DNA from: Blautia sp. OF03-15BH
Lineage (GTDB): Bacteria > Bacillota > Clostridia > Lachnospirales > Lachnospiraceae
Direction: 5' to 3'
NCBI RefSeq assembly: GCF_003463065.1
Contig: NZ_QSCM01000003.1
Location: forward strand, 232,543-296,542
Length of the DNA stretch: 64,000 nt
Numbering within the stretch: the stretch's first letter is position 1; each line of letters opens with the position of its first letter. This document shows positions 9,747 through 18,008 of the stretch, piece after piece. The notes beneath the pieces are model-generated. The model searched no databases, was not told the DNA's origin, and saw only the letters and a program-made list of their open reading frames with translations. The position numbers were made by a program, and so were the translations under genes.

Positions 9747-10787
9747 TTACCGCCCTTCTTTGTTCTTATTAAAAATCAGATCCAACTGATTTGTCAGTGT
9801 TTTCAGATTGTCAACCACTTTTTCGTAATCCATTCGTTTCGGTCCGATGATTCCGATGGTTCCCTTCATCCCTTCACCCAGTTCATAGGTGGTCGTTACC
9901 ACACTACAGTCCTTCATGGTCTGTCCCGGTGTCTCATTTCCGATGTAGACCTGGATGCCGGTATCCTCGCCGTCCTTCATGTCTTCCATGAGGCTTGCGA
10001 GCTGCTGCTTATCCTCAAAGGCACTGATGAGAGCGCTGGCCTTCGTGCTGTCCGCCAGCTCCGGGTACTTGAAAATGTTCGTCGTACCGCTGGTGTAAAC
10101 CTCCAGGTCGTCATCCATCTGAATGGCCTCTGCCACCGCATCCAGCACGCTGTTGATAACCTCACTATGGATGCCCGCCTGCTCTTTCAGCTTGGCGATG
10201 GTGGAAAGATTGATCTCTTCCATCGTCAGGCCGTTCAGGCTGGTGTTCAGCAGAATGTTCAGCTTCAGGATCGTCTCATTGTCCAGGCCGTGGCTGATGG
10301 GAATGACTTTGTTCTTCACCACATTGCCTTCCGCTACCACAACCGCCAACAGCTGATCTTCGCTGATCACCGACAGCTGGATGAATTTCAGCTTCGTCCG
10401 ATGATACTGAGGCGAGGTAATCATGGTGGCGTAGTTGGTATTGGCTGCCAAGACCTTGGCCATCTGCTTTAATACCAGTTCCATCTTGTCCTGCCGCTGG
10501 ATCATGAGCTCCTTCATCTCGGTGACTTCCTGCTCCTTCTCCTTCATGAGCTGATCGACGTAAAACCGATAACCCATATCGGAGGGAATCCGTCCTGCCG
10601 AGGTGTGAGGCTGAATGATGTAACCCATCTCCTCGAGATCCGACATTTCATTACGAATGGTTGCGGAGCTTAACCCCAAGTCTGCATATTTGGAAATCGT
10701 TCTGGAACCTACCGGCTCTCCCGTTTCCAGATAGTTCTGGATAATCGCATGTAGGATTTTCTGCTTGCGCTCATCAAGTTCCTGCAT
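9747..10787 (-). CDS. hrcA: Heat-inducible transcription repressor HrcA
   Basis: 346 aa repressor of class I heat-shock genes. N-terminal winged helix (LDERKQKILHAIIQNYL, then SATIRNEMSDLEEMGYI), followed by the IRD/GAF-like regulatory region and the C-terminal GPKRMDYEKVV motif. It binds the CIRCE operator located 70 bases upstream of its own start and so autoregulates the hrcA-grpE-dnaK-dnaJ operon, with GroEL as the usual co-factor in this family. Confidence 0.97.
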   Translation of the reverse strand: MQELDERKQKILHAIIQNYLETGEPVGSRTISKYADLGLSSATIRNEMSDLEEMGYIIQPHTSAGRIPSDMGYRFYVDQLMKEKEQEVTEMKELMIQRQDKMELVLKQMAKVLAANTNYATMITSPQYHRTKLKFIQLSVISEDQLLAVVVAEGNVVKNKVIPISHGLDNETILKLNILLNTSLNGLTMEEINLSTIAKLKEQAGIHSEVINSVLDAVAEAIQMDDDLEVYTSGTTNIFKYPELADSTKASALISAFEDKQQLASLMEDMKDGEDTGIQVYIGNETPGQTMKDCSVVTTTYELGEGMKGTIGIIGPKRMDYEKVVDNLKTLTNQLDLIFNKNKEGR

Positions 10788-10856
10788 TCCTAAGGTCCTC
10801 CTTTTCTTCCTAGAGAGTGAATCTTTTGTAACTCGCCCACATCCTTTCGGATGTTG

Positions 10857-10883
10857 TTAGCACTCATCTCTATAGAGTGCTAA
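10857..10883 (-). promoter_or_regulatory. CIRCE operator (HrcA-binding inverted repeat)
   Basis: Perfect match to the consensus: TTAGCACTC, nine spacer bases, GAGTGCTAA. It sits directly downstream of the -10 box of the hrcA promoter, so bound HrcA would cover the transcription start. Confidence 0.98.
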
Positions 10884-10896
10884 CATCTATGTACAT

Positions 10897-10925
10897 AACA
10901 TATCACCTGACCATACCTTTGTCAA
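10897..10925 (-). promoter_or_regulatory. SigA-type promoter of the hrcA operon
   Basis: On the minus strand a perfect -35 TTGACA (10925-10920) is followed after 17 bases by TATGTT (10902-10897). The CIRCE element begins 13 bases downstream. Confidence 0.85.
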
Positions 10926-10999
10926 TAGGGATTTTCAGTTTTTTTGTGAAAAAATTGTGAATATCAGAAAAAGTGGACCCTCTGCGATTTTCCGTTTTC

Positions 11000-11028
11000 T
11001 TGACAGCGGCTTTTCACTGATATATAGT
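11000..11028 (+). promoter_or_regulatory. SigA-type promoter of the SGNH hydrolase gene
   Basis: TTGACA at 11000-11005, 17-base spacer, TATAGT at 11023-11028. About 50 bases upstream of the ATG at 11078; divergent from the hrcA promoter. Confidence 0.85.
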
Positions 11029-11077
11029 ATAGAAAAAGAAAGAAAGGCGCCGTCTTTTAAGATGGCAGAACGAGTTT

Positions 11078-11782
11078 ATGAAAAAAAGAAGAAAATCCGG
11101 CTTTTCCAATTTCGGTATCCTACTGGCATTCCTGACGATCCTGGTACTCCTTGCCGGAGCCGTTTATCTCACCTTCTATATGAGCGGTAAATCCGTCAGC
11201 GTCTTGAAGAACGGGTTCAGCGGAGATATCATCACGATCCAGGAACCGGATATCTACCTCACGGAAACAGAAGGCACAACCAGCCACAGTTTCATCTTTG
11301 TCGGAGATTCCAGGACTGTCGGCATGGCCTCTGCCGAAAAAGCGCATGATCCCTCCGATACCTGCCGTTACATTGCCAAAGAAGGAGAAGGTTATGAATG
11401 GCTGAAAAATACCGGAACCGGCGAGCTGGCAGCAGCTCTCTCCGATACACCGGAAGCCACTGTGATCCTGAACCTGGGTGTCAACGATATCACAGAAGCA
11501 GATGCTTACATTTCCTATTATAAGCAGCTTTTTGATTCCTATCCCGTTACGGACTTTCATATTATGTCTGTCAATCCGGTAACTGACGACTGCTCCACCG
11601 TTACCAATGAGGCCATCGACGCTTTCAACCAGAAACTGAAAGCCGCTTTTCCGGAGCAGTACCTGGATGTTTACAATTATCTGCTCACCGGTGATTTTTC
11701 CACGGTAGACGGTCTCCACTACACGGACAGCACCTATCTTTCCATTCACTATTATGTCGTAAGCCGTCTGACTGCCGCCTGA
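11078..11782 (+). CDS. Membrane-anchored SGNH/GDSL-type hydrolase
   Basis: 234 aa. A basic N-terminus and one hydrophobic helix (GILLAFLTILVLLAGAVYL, about residues 12-34) anchor a catalytic domain outside the cell. SGNH blocks are visible: FVGDSRTVGM (nucleophile Ser), NLGVNDI (block III Asn) and DGLHYTDSTY (catalytic Asp and His). Substrate unknown; related proteins act on acetylated cell-wall or sugar esters. Short for a two-domain protein but complete. The start has no strong ribosome binding site, but no other in-frame start exists upstream. It is the only plus-strand gene between hemW and hrcA. Confidence 0.8.
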   Translation: MKKRRKSGFSNFGILLAFLTILVLLAGAVYLTFYMSGKSVSVLKNGFSGDIITIQEPDIYLTETEGTTSHSFIFVGDSRTVGMASAEKAHDPSDTCRYIAKEGEGYEWLKNTGTGELAAALSDTPEATVILNLGVNDITEADAYISYYKQLFDSYPVTDFHIMSVNPVTDDCSTVTNEAIDAFNQKLKAAFPEQYLDVYNYLLTGDFSTVDGLHYTDSTYLSIHYYVVSRLTAA

Positions 11783-11800
11783 TCGTCCGGCGAAAGAAAA

Positions 11801-11847
11801 AAGACAACGGAACTGCTTTCTATCAAAAGCAGACCGTTGTCTTTTTT
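11801..11847. terminator. Bidirectional intrinsic terminator
   Basis: Long stem AAGACAACGG/CCGTTGTCTT with inner pairs CTGCTTT/AAAAGCAG, flanked by A-run on one side and T-run on the other. Serves the SGNH gene on the plus strand and can end transcripts from hemW on the minus strand. Confidence 0.9.
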
Positions 11848-11964
11848 CTTTCCAGAATGCCAGCAGTACTCCTGCTGTGAGCGATACGTCATGCAACACA
11901 TGACATCTTTCGATTTCTCATCTCCTATAATCGTTGCAGATGTTCTCCATTACGAAGCAAACGC

Positions 11965-13116
11965 CTAAGATAATAAAAATTCTGCCAGTACCGGATTGGA
12001 AAGATCTATGCCCCGGCTCGTCAGCCTGACAAAATCTCCTTCTTCTTCCAGCAATCCTTCCTTCTCCAGCTTTTCCAGTTCTTTCCGATAAACGACGCGA
12101 AGTTCACAGGAAAACTGTTCCCGGAACTGCTCTTTGGACACACCCTCCAGGACACGAAGCCCCAGAAACATGGTTTCTTCAATCTGATTGTCTTTGGTAA
12201 GGACAAAAAATTCCTTTTTGGAAAAGTCCCCTCCAAGATAGGCTTCGAGATCCTCTGTGTTCTTATAACGCACGGGATTTAAAAGCGTCGATGCACCAAG
12301 ACCGAAGCCAAGGTAGTCTCGTCTCTGCCAGTATCCGAGGTTGTGACAGCACTCCCTGCCCGGTTTGGCATAATTGGATATTTCATAATGAAGATATCCC
12401 TGTTCTTTCAAAATCCTGCCGGTTGCTTCATACATTGCCCGTTCTTCCTCTTCGGAAGGGATGAGTTCCGGCTCTTCTCCGGCATCTCTGCGCTCCACAT
12501 CTTTTTCATAAAGCTGATAAAACGGTGTACCTTCTTCAATGATAAGGCTGTAGGCAGAAATATGCTCCGGCTGCAATGCGAGGACCTGACGCAGCGTCTT
12601 TTCCCAGCTCTCCTTTGTCTGTCCCGGAAGTGCCGACATAAGATCCACATTGATATTGGAAAAACCGGCTTCTCTTGCCAGCTGAAAGCTTTCCAGAAAT
12701 TTTTCCCAGGTATGGATCCTGCCCAGCTTTTTCAGTTCTTCCGCATCAGCAGACTGAAGGCCGAAGCTTAAACGGTTGATCCCTGCCTTTTTATAAAAGG
12801 AAAGCTTTTCTTTGTCTACCGTTCCCGGATTTGCTTCCAGTGTAATCTCTGCCCCTTTGCGGAAAGAAAATTTTTCCCTGAGAGCTTCCATGATCCGTAA
12901 GATCGCCTGTCCCGGAAGGATCGACGGTGTCCCGCCGCCAAAAAACACCGTCACCACTTCATAGTCCTCCGGCTCGTCAAATCCCCGGATCTCCTCAAGC
13001 AGGGTGTCTACATAGGCAGCTCTTGTCTCTTCCCCTGCCGGAGCAGATAAGAAATCACAATAATTGCATTTTTTCACACAAAACGGAATGTGAAGATAAA
13101 GCTCCAGTTCTTTCAT
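11965..13116 (-). CDS. hemW: Radical SAM heme chaperone HemW
   Basis: 383 aa. Radical SAM protein of the HemN/HemW family, thought to bind heme and deliver it to target proteins; not the coproporphyrinogen oxidase itself. The 4Fe-4S cluster motif is CVKKCNYCDF near the N-terminus (CxxxCxxC). Further conserved parts are FFGGGTPSIL, LEANPGT and NRLSFGLQS. The C-terminal winged-helix part (QFREQFSCELRVVY) is present. Start codon overlaps the lepA stop by one base (TGATG), so the two are coupled. Confidence 0.93.
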   Translation of the reverse strand: MKELELYLHIPFCVKKCNYCDFLSAPAGEETRAAYVDTLLEEIRGFDEPEDYEVVTVFFGGGTPSILPGQAILRIMEALREKFSFRKGAEITLEANPGTVDKEKLSFYKKAGINRLSFGLQSADAEELKKLGRIHTWEKFLESFQLAREAGFSNINVDLMSALPGQTKESWEKTLRQVLALQPEHISAYSLIIEEGTPFYQLYEKDVERRDAGEEPELIPSEEEERAMYEATGRILKEQGYLHYEISNYAKPGRECCHNLGYWQRRDYLGFGLGASTLLNPVRYKNTEDLEAYLGGDFSKKEFFVLTKDNQIEETMFLGLRVLEGVSKEQFREQFSCELRVVYRKELEKLEKEGLLEEEGDFVRLTSRGIDLSNPVLAEFLLS

Positions 13117-14927
13117 CAGTTTTCATCCAGCTTCAGCACGCTCATGAAGGCTCTCTGCGGAATCTCCACATTTCCCACCTGACGCATCCGCTTCTTTCCT
13201 TCCTTCTGTTTTTCCAGAAGCTTCTTCTTACGGCTGATATCACCGCCGTAACACTTCGCCAGTACATCTTTTCTCATTGCTTTGACTGTCTCACGGGCAA
13301 TGATCTTGCTTCCGATCGCTGCCTGGATGGGAATCTCAAAGAGCTGTCTCGGAATCTCTTCCTTCAGCTTCTCACACATTTTTCTGGCTCTCTCGTAGGC
13401 CGTATCCGCATGAATGATGAAGGACAGTGCGTCCACTTCTTCTTTATTTACAAGAATATCCAGTTTCACCAGAGCGGAACGCTGATAGCCCTTCATCTCA
13501 TAATCGAAGGAAGCGTAACCTCTGGAACGGGATTTCAGCGCATCAAAGAAATCATAAATGATCTCATTCAGAGGAAGGGTGTACTTCAGGAGTGCACGGG
13601 TAGCCTCCATATATTCCATTCCCTCATAAATACCACGGCGCTCCTGACAAAGATCCATAATAGCTCCGATGTATTCACTGGTCACCATGATCTCTGCCGA
13701 TACCACCGGCTCCTCCATATATTCGATCTCCGAAGGATCCGGAAGGTTGGAGGGATTGGTCAGTTCGATCACATCCCCGTTGGTCTTGTACACTTTATAG
13801 ACTACGCCGGGTGCTGTCGTCACGATATCCAGGTTGTATTCTCTCTCCAGACGTTCCTGGATGATCTCCAGATGCAAAAGTCCCAGAAAACCACAGCGGA
13901 AACCAAAGCCCAGGGCGATCGAAGTTTCCGGCTCGAACTGCAGTGACGCATCGTTGAGCTGAAGTTTCTCCAGGGCATCCCGAAGATCCGGGTATTTTGC
14001 CCCGTCTGCCGGATACATACCACAGTATACCATCGGGTTGACCTTTTTATAGCCCGGAAGAGCTTCTTCACAGGGATTCGAAGCATCGGTGACCGTATCA
14101 CCCACACGGGTATCCTTTACATTTTTCAGGGAAGCCGTGATATAACCTACCATTCCTGCCGTCAGTTCTTCACAGGGAATGAACTGACCGGCTCCGAAAT
14201 AGCCGACTTCCACCACGTCCTCCGTACAGCCGGTAGCCATCATATGGATCAGGGTGCCTTTTTTCACCCGACCATCCATGACACGGACAAAAATGATCAC
14301 GCCTCTGTATGGATCATAAAGGGAGTCAAAGATCAGTGCTTTCAACGGTTTGTTGGCATCTCCGCCAGGAGCCGGGATCCGGTGTACGATCTCTTCCAGC
14401 ACCTGATCCACATTCAGCCCTGTCTTGGCAGAGATCTGCGGTGCATCCTGTGCCTCAATACCGATCACGTCCTCGATCTCGTTGATCACACGCTCCGGAT
14501 CGGCACTTGGAAGGTCGATCTTGTTGATAACGGGAAATACATCCAGGTTATGATCCAGTGCCAGATATACATTGGCCAGTGTCTGGGCTTCGATCCCCTG
14601 TGCTGCATCCACTACAAGGATCGCTCCGTCACAGGCAGCCAGACTTCTGGAAACCTCATAGTTAAAGTCTACGTGTCCCGGGGTATCGATCAGGTTAAAA
14701 ATATATTCCTCCCCGTCTTTTGCACGATAAACGGTACGGACTGCCTGGGATTTGATGGTGATCCCACGCTCCCGTTCCAGTTCCATGTTGTCCAGCACCT
14801 GCTCCTGCATCTCTCTCTTGGTGAGAAGGCCAGTCATCTCAATGATACGGTCAGCAAGTGTGGATTTTCCATGGTCGATATGCGCGATAATACAAAAATT
14901 TCTGATTTTACTTTGGTCCATTGCCAT
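13116..14927 (-). CDS. lepA: Elongation factor 4 (LepA)
   Basis: 603 aa translational GTPase that back-translocates ribosomes. GTP-binding motifs are intact: AHIDHGKSTLADRI (P-loop), DTPGHVDF (G3), NKIDLPSADP (G4). The C-terminal LepA-specific domain ends with GGDISRKKKLLEKQKEGKKR. Full family length. Directly upstream of hemW. Confidence 0.98.
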   Translation of the reverse strand: MAMDQSKIRNFCIIAHIDHGKSTLADRIIEMTGLLTKREMQEQVLDNMELERERGITIKSQAVRTVYRAKDGEEYIFNLIDTPGHVDFNYEVSRSLAACDGAILVVDAAQGIEAQTLANVYLALDHNLDVFPVINKIDLPSADPERVINEIEDVIGIEAQDAPQISAKTGLNVDQVLEEIVHRIPAPGGDANKPLKALIFDSLYDPYRGVIIFVRVMDGRVKKGTLIHMMATGCTEDVVEVGYFGAGQFIPCEELTAGMVGYITASLKNVKDTRVGDTVTDASNPCEEALPGYKKVNPMVYCGMYPADGAKYPDLRDALEKLQLNDASLQFEPETSIALGFGFRCGFLGLLHLEIIQERLEREYNLDIVTTAPGVVYKVYKTNGDVIELTNPSNLPDPSEIEYMEEPVVSAEIMVTSEYIGAIMDLCQERRGIYEGMEYMEATRALLKYTLPLNEIIYDFFDALKSRSRGYASFDYEMKGYQRSALVKLDILVNKEEVDALSFIIHADTAYERARKMCEKLKEEIPRQLFEIPIQAAIGSKIIARETVKAMRKDVLAKCYGGDISRKKKLLEKQKEGKKRMRQVGNVEIPQRAFMSVLKLDEN

Positions 14928-15090
14928 TTAATTTCCTCCTGAAGGGGATTCTGACAGCAATTCGCAGACATCCGTTAAAGGCAAAGCGGTTTGCAAAAGC
15001 CGGATCGGATGCAGTGTGTTGCAGAATTACCATAATATCCGTAAATATACAGTGCCGAGCCATCTTGGCTCTGAATAGTTTAACATTATC

Positions 15091-16314
15091 TTATTTTCCG
15101 CGCAAGACCTGATTGAGAATATCTGCCAGCGGTTCCATGGCATTGTACTCTTCTTCTACCGTATTTAACTGGGTTCCGGATTCGATCAGTAATGAATGAG
15201 AGCTCAGATGCTGATTGTAACGGAGGCTCTGAAGATAAATATTCCTGGTAAATCCTGGGTAGTACTCTTCCGCTTTCATCTGTAACTGAAAAGAAAAAGC
15301 CAGATTATCTGCTATGTAAGGATTCGGCAGATACTCTACCGGACCATTTCGGGCACTGTAACTCAGACCATTGAAAAACATGATCTTTGCCACCGGCTTT
15401 CCGTTAAATTCTGTCACAAAACGATAGTCCTCCACGCCATCCCTGTGCAGATCGATGACGACCTGGATAGACGGATACGCCTTCAGGATCGCTTCGACAT
15501 CCGGTGCCGCCAGATTATAGGCCTTATTCCGATCCAGTTTTCCATCGATCATATCGTAGACTTTCGTATGATGAAGAACTTCAAAGCCATACTGCTCTGT
15601 CAGGATCTCTTTCAGTCTTTCTCCCACTCCCATAATGGTATCCCTGAGATCCCCCGGCCGGGAATCTGCAAAGGCTTCCTGCGAATGGGTGTGATAGATC
15701 AGAATCTGCGGACCATCCGTATCCGTATGGATCGTCAGATTTTTTCCCATAAGCGCATCCAGATTCAGAAGTTCTTCGTCTATGGCCGCAGAAGGATCCA
15801 GAATAAAATACTGATCAAGCAAAAAATGAAAATCCTTCATTTTGTCCCACGGAAGGACCTGTGGGGACTGACGGAGAGATTCTGCCGCAGGCATCGGGAT
15901 TGCCGCATTGGAAAAGACACTGACGCTGGAAGGATCTGTCTCTGCGGATGTCTCCTCCACAGATGTTTCTTCTTCCGAAACCAGATTTTGTTCTGTTTCG
16001 CTTTCTGTCTCTTGTTCTGTTACTGTTTCTTGTTCTGTCTCTTCTTCCATCGGCGGAAACAGTACATCCATGACCTTCCGTCCCATACCCTCTCCAGGCC
16101 TGCTGCCTGTTTCCGTCTCCGTTTCCCAGGTCAGTATCCCGTTATAGGTATCCACTGCCAGTTCTTCCAGCTTTCCTGGAAGCTTCTTAAAAAAGCCGTT
16201 TCCACCCCAGCCGTTTTCTCCTGCGATCAAAAGTCCCCTGCACAGAACGTAAAGTCCGAGCAGGAGAAGAACACTTCCTATTATATAGGGAACCAGTTTT
16301 CGGAAATGGTGCAA
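15091..16314 (-). CDS. spoIIP: Stage II sporulation protein P (SpoIIP)
   Basis: 407 aa. Membrane-anchored amidase and endopeptidase that digests septal peptidoglycan during engulfment, with SpoIID and SpoIIM. One N-terminal helix (IIGSVLLLLGLYVLC), then a Glu/Ser/Thr-rich linker (repeats of EQETESETEQ type, about residues 90-140), then the catalytic domain with ILIYHTHSQEAF (zinc His), VIDLHRDG and LIESGTQLN. Start is a TTG at 16314 behind GAGGTGGGAAG. The gene places the host among endospore formers and lies in the usual gpr-spoIIP-lepA order. Confidence 0.93.
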   Translation of the reverse strand: MHHFRKLVPYIIGSVLLLLGLYVLCRGLLIAGENGWGGNGFFKKLPGKLEELAVDTYNGILTWETETETGSRPGEGMGRKVMDVLFPPMEEETEQETVTEQETESETEQNLVSEEETSVEETSAETDPSSVSVFSNAAIPMPAAESLRQSPQVLPWDKMKDFHFLLDQYFILDPSAAIDEELLNLDALMGKNLTIHTDTDGPQILIYHTHSQEAFADSRPGDLRDTIMGVGERLKEILTEQYGFEVLHHTKVYDMIDGKLDRNKAYNLAAPDVEAILKAYPSIQVVIDLHRDGVEDYRFVTEFNGKPVAKIMFFNGLSYSARNGPVEYLPNPYIADNLAFSFQLQMKAEEYYPGFTRNIYLQSLRYNQHLSSHSLLIESGTQLNTVEEEYNAMEPLADILNQVLRGK

Positions 16315-16394
16315 CTTCCCACCTCATTCTTCCGGTAAAAAATCTCCGTCTTTCAACAGTTACATACTTACAATATATTCGTCTGCCGGAAAAA

Positions 16395-17351
16395 CTATTC
16401 CAGCTGTCCCAATGCGATATTGATCCCTTCCGAAATCGTAAAGCTGACTCTTTTCACGGTCTCATCAATATCCTTCGGCGTCATATACATGGTATTCAGG
16501 TGCGGAGACAGCAGTTCACGGATCATCTGCTGTTTTTCCACCCGGTTGAACGTTCCCAGTGCCCCTCCCAGCTGACGGATCTTTTCGGAGGCATCTAGAG
16601 TCTCCACCATTTCTTCCATCGTGTCATTTACGATCGTGGCAGCATCCACTACCGTAGGCACACCAATGGAAATCACCGGAACTCCCAGCGTTTCCCGAGT
16701 GATCCCGTTTCTGTGGTTCCCCACACCGGAACCGGGATGGATCCCTGTGTCAGAAATCTGGATCGTACGGCTCAGCCGTCTGGTATTTCTGGCTGCCAGG
16801 GCATCAATGACCAGCACCACATCCGGTCTGCTTTCTTCCACCACACCTTTGATGATCTCCAGCGTCTCCATCCCGGTCTGAGCCATGACGCCGGGCACCA
16901 GAGAACTGATCTCATTGGCTTTTTTCCCTTCCAGAGCCGCCCTTCCATATTCCCGGATCATGTGACGGGTGATCCGGATATTGCTGACCACCCTCGGTCC
17001 AAGCGCATCCGGTGTCACATCCCGGTTTCCAAGCCCCACCACCAGGACCGACTGTTCCCGTTCACCGATCATTTTCCTCAGATGATGTGCCAGCTCCTCA
17101 GAGATCTCCCTGTGATAATCCTCATCCTGGCAGGAAAGATTCGGCGCCTCCAGCGTGATATAGGTACCTGTCGGCTTTCCCATGGTACGCGCTCCATTCT
17201 CCGTTTCGATCTTTACCAGTGTCGTCCGGATCTCTTTTTCCTCATCTTCTCTTGTCTCCACCCGGACACCTCTGATCTTTACATCCGCCTCTCCGAAGTT
17301 CTCCCTTGCCTCCAGCGCCAGGTCCGTACGGACATGAAAATTTCCCAGCAT
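16395..17351 (-). CDS. gpr: Germination protease GPR
   Basis: 318 aa aspartic-type endopeptidase that degrades small acid-soluble spore proteins at germination; made as a zymogen. The start at 17351 is preferred: AAGGAAGG stands before it and the product then begins LGNFHVRTDLALEAREN, the region where family propeptides are cut. An upstream frame to 17429 adds 26 residues with an asparagine/lysine repeat and is less likely. Conserved blocks: VVGLGNRDVTPDALGP, LVIDALAARNTRRL and TIQISDTGIHPGSG. Confidence 0.93.
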   Translation of the reverse strand: MLGNFHVRTDLALEARENFGEADVKIRGVRVETREDEEKEIRTTLVKIETENGARTMGKPTGTYITLEAPNLSCQDEDYHREISEELAHHLRKMIGEREQSVLVVGLGNRDVTPDALGPRVVSNIRITRHMIREYGRAALEGKKANEISSLVPGVMAQTGMETLEIIKGVVEESRPDVVLVIDALAARNTRRLSRTIQISDTGIHPGSGVGNHRNGITRETLGVPVISIGVPTVVDAATIVNDTMEEMVETLDASEKIRQLGGALGTFNRVEKQQMIRELLSPHLNTMYMTPKDIDETVKRVSFTISEGINIALGQLE

Positions 17352-17422
17352 ACGTTCCTTCCTTTCTATGTTTTCATCTATGTTTTTATCTATATTTTTT
17401 CTCATTTTCTCTGAAATATGTA

Positions 17423-17451
17423 TTGACAAGCAGGAACTTATCGACTAAACT
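17423..17451 (+). promoter_or_regulatory. Probable rpsT promoter
   Basis: TTGACA at 17423-17428, 17-base spacer, TAAACT at 17446-17451. Around 100 bases of leader precede the rpsT start. Confidence 0.6.
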
Positions 17452-17553
17452 ATAGAGGTATGTTCCACCGGGCTGTCCGTCTCCGTGTCAAAGTCCATGC
17501 TCGATGGGAAGAAAAAAAGATAAAACGATTGAAAATATTTGGAGGTGTACGGA

Positions 17554-17817
17554 TTGGCTAACATTAAATCTGCAAAAAAAAGAATTCTCGTAAACAATAC
17601 TAAAATGGAGCGCAACAAGGCTATCAAATCCGGTGTGAAAACCGCTATCAAGAAAGTGGACGCCGCTGTTGTTGCGAAAGATGCTGAGGCTGCAAAAGCT
17701 GCTCTCCTGAATGCAACTTCTATCATCGATAAAGCTGCTACCAAGGGTGTATATCACAAGAACAATGCTGCCCGCAAAGTTTCTCGTCTGACCAAAGCTG
17801 TAAACGGCATTCAGTAA
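17554..17817 (+). CDS. rpsT: 30S ribosomal protein S20
   Basis: 87 aa primary binder of 16S rRNA. The start is the TTG at 17554: GGAGG lies 8 bases before it and the product then reads ANIKSAKKRILVNN, the conserved S20 beginning. S20 genes are known to use rare start codons in other bacteria as well. Very rich in Lys and Ala, with the usual terminal HKNNAARKVSRLTKAV. Divergent from gpr. Confidence 0.97.
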   Translation: MANIKSAKKRILVNNTKMERNKAIKSGVKTAIKKVDAAVVAKDAEAAKAALLNATSIIDKAATKGVYHKNNAARKVSRLTKAVNGIQ

Positions 17818-17846
17818 TCGAGTTTCAATCATCATATAGAAAATAA

Positions 17847-17883
17847 AAAGACAACCAATCCCGTCAGTTGGTTGTCTTTTTTA
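17847..17883. terminator. Bidirectional intrinsic terminator after rpsT
   Basis: Stem AAGACAACCAA/TTGGTTGTCTT with a nine-base loop, T-run on both strands. Separates rpsT from the oppositely oriented rhamnosidase gene. Confidence 0.92.
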
Positions 17884-18008
17884 TTCCTTTAAAATTTCCT
17901 GACCCTCTCTTTTCTGCTTCATCCACCAGAAGATACCGCAAGAAGGCACGTGGCTCCAGAGATTCTCTGATTATTTTATCAAACAGGTGGTCTTGACAAG
18001 CACGTCAT

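Noticed and set aside
15000..15090. GAGCCA/TGGCTC stem behind spoIIP as a terminator
   Set aside because: Six-base stem without a T-run; too weak to call.
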